Shown: positions 6,372-6,571 of the stretch, one piece after another
Position numbering within the stretch: position 1 is the stretch's first letter
Layout of the letters: the number at the start of each line of letters is the position of its first letter
Assembly (NCBI GenBank): GCA_026387595.1
Contig: JAPLLL010000108.1
Coordinates: forward strand, 1-6,571
DNA from: Candidatus Omnitrophota bacterium
GTDB taxonomy: Bacteria; Omnitrophota; Gorgyraeia; JABMQH01
Length of the DNA stretch: 6,571 nt
Direction of reading: 5' to 3'
Translations under genes and position numbers: made by a program
Notes under the pieces: model-generated
Databases searched by the model: none
What the model saw: only the letters and a program-made list of their open reading frames with translations
What the model was told of the DNA's origin: nothing

Positions 6372-6401
6372 CAAAATTATCGTCGGGCAACAAGATAGGT
6401 T
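6352..6401 (-). terminator. Rho-independent terminator of rpsI
   Basis: A perfect 12-bp stem (AACCTATCTTGT at 6390-6401 with ACAAGATAGGTT at 6357-6368 on the transcript), with a 21-nt loop, is followed by a run of seven Us, of which two belong to the stem. It begins about 33 nt after the rpsI stop codon. There is no U-tract on the plus strand, so it acts only on minus-strand transcripts. The loop is longer than usual, which may lower efficiency. Confidence 0.85.
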
Positions 6402-6434
6402 CCGTCGAGAAAATTTTAATTATTTATTTGCTTA

Positions 6435-6571
6435 TTACCTCTTAGTATACTGGAATTTCTTGCGCGCCCTCTTCTGGCCGTATTTTTTGCGCTCTTTGGC
6501 GCGCGGGTCGCGTGTTAAGAATCCGTATGTTCTTAATATCTTTCTAAGGCTCTCGTCTATTTTCACAAGAG
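6435..6571 (-). CDS. rpsI: 30S ribosomal protein S9, C-terminal end
   Basis: The last 44 residues of S9 are visible; the start lies beyond the right edge. The sequence LTRDPRAKERKKYGQKRARKKFQ ends YTKR and matches the very basic S9 tail, whose final Lys-Arg reaches the ribosomal P-site tRNA. It ends in two consecutive TAA codons. In most bacteria rplM (L13) sits directly upstream. The terminator after it separates it from the arg operon. Residues quoted here run LTRDPRAKERKKYG then QKRARKKFQ. Confidence 0.97.
   Translation of the reverse strand, partial: LVKIDESLRKILRTYGFLTRDPRAKERKKYGQKRARKKFQYTKR

Overview
The window holds one arginine-biosynthesis gene cluster, read entirely on the minus strand, with the end of a ribosomal protein gene upstream of it. 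In transcription order (right to left) it contains the 3' end of rpsI (ribosomal protein S9), a Rho-independent terminator, a consensus-like sigma70 promoter, then argC, argJ, argB, argD, argF and argG. The last gene runs off the left edge. argC/argJ overlap by ATGA, argJ/argB overlap by 11 nt, and the argB-argD and argF-argG gaps are 47 and 61 nt, so this looks like a single operon. Every gene is recognised from its own family motifs.

The encoded route runs from N-acetylglutamate to argininosuccinate: ArgB phosphorylates acetylglutamate, ArgC reduces it, ArgD transaminates it, ArgJ moves the acetyl group back to glutamate (acetyl recycling), ArgF carbamoylates ornithine and ArgG joins citrulline to aspartate. 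argH is not in the window. ArgB has the N-terminal helix and C-terminal signature of arginine-inhibited acetylglutamate kinases, so enzyme-level feedback is likely. The predicted mRNA leader is only about 18 nt, which leaves no room for an attenuator or riboswitch, and I saw no convincing ArgR box.

The unusual part is the middle of the operon. argD is interrupted by an in-frame TAG just before its PLP-lysine region, although the protein reads through conserved on the far side. About 440 nt further on, argD loses its C-terminal tail exactly where argF starts without its N-terminal segment and without a Shine-Dalgarno sequence. This looks like a deletion that fused the two genes out of frame, or an assembly error of the same form. 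argF also carries a Gly/Ser-rich in-frame insert encoded by a small GC-rich palindrome.

The organism is a bacterium of moderate GC content with strong Shine-Dalgarno sequences. The style of the Arg proteins (for example the PSNRTR form of ornithine carbamoyltransferase) and the rpsI-argC linkage made me think of a candidate phylum such as Omnitrophota. That is a weak impression from memory and not something the sequence proves. I see no new defence system, mobile element, CRISPR array or RNA gene here.
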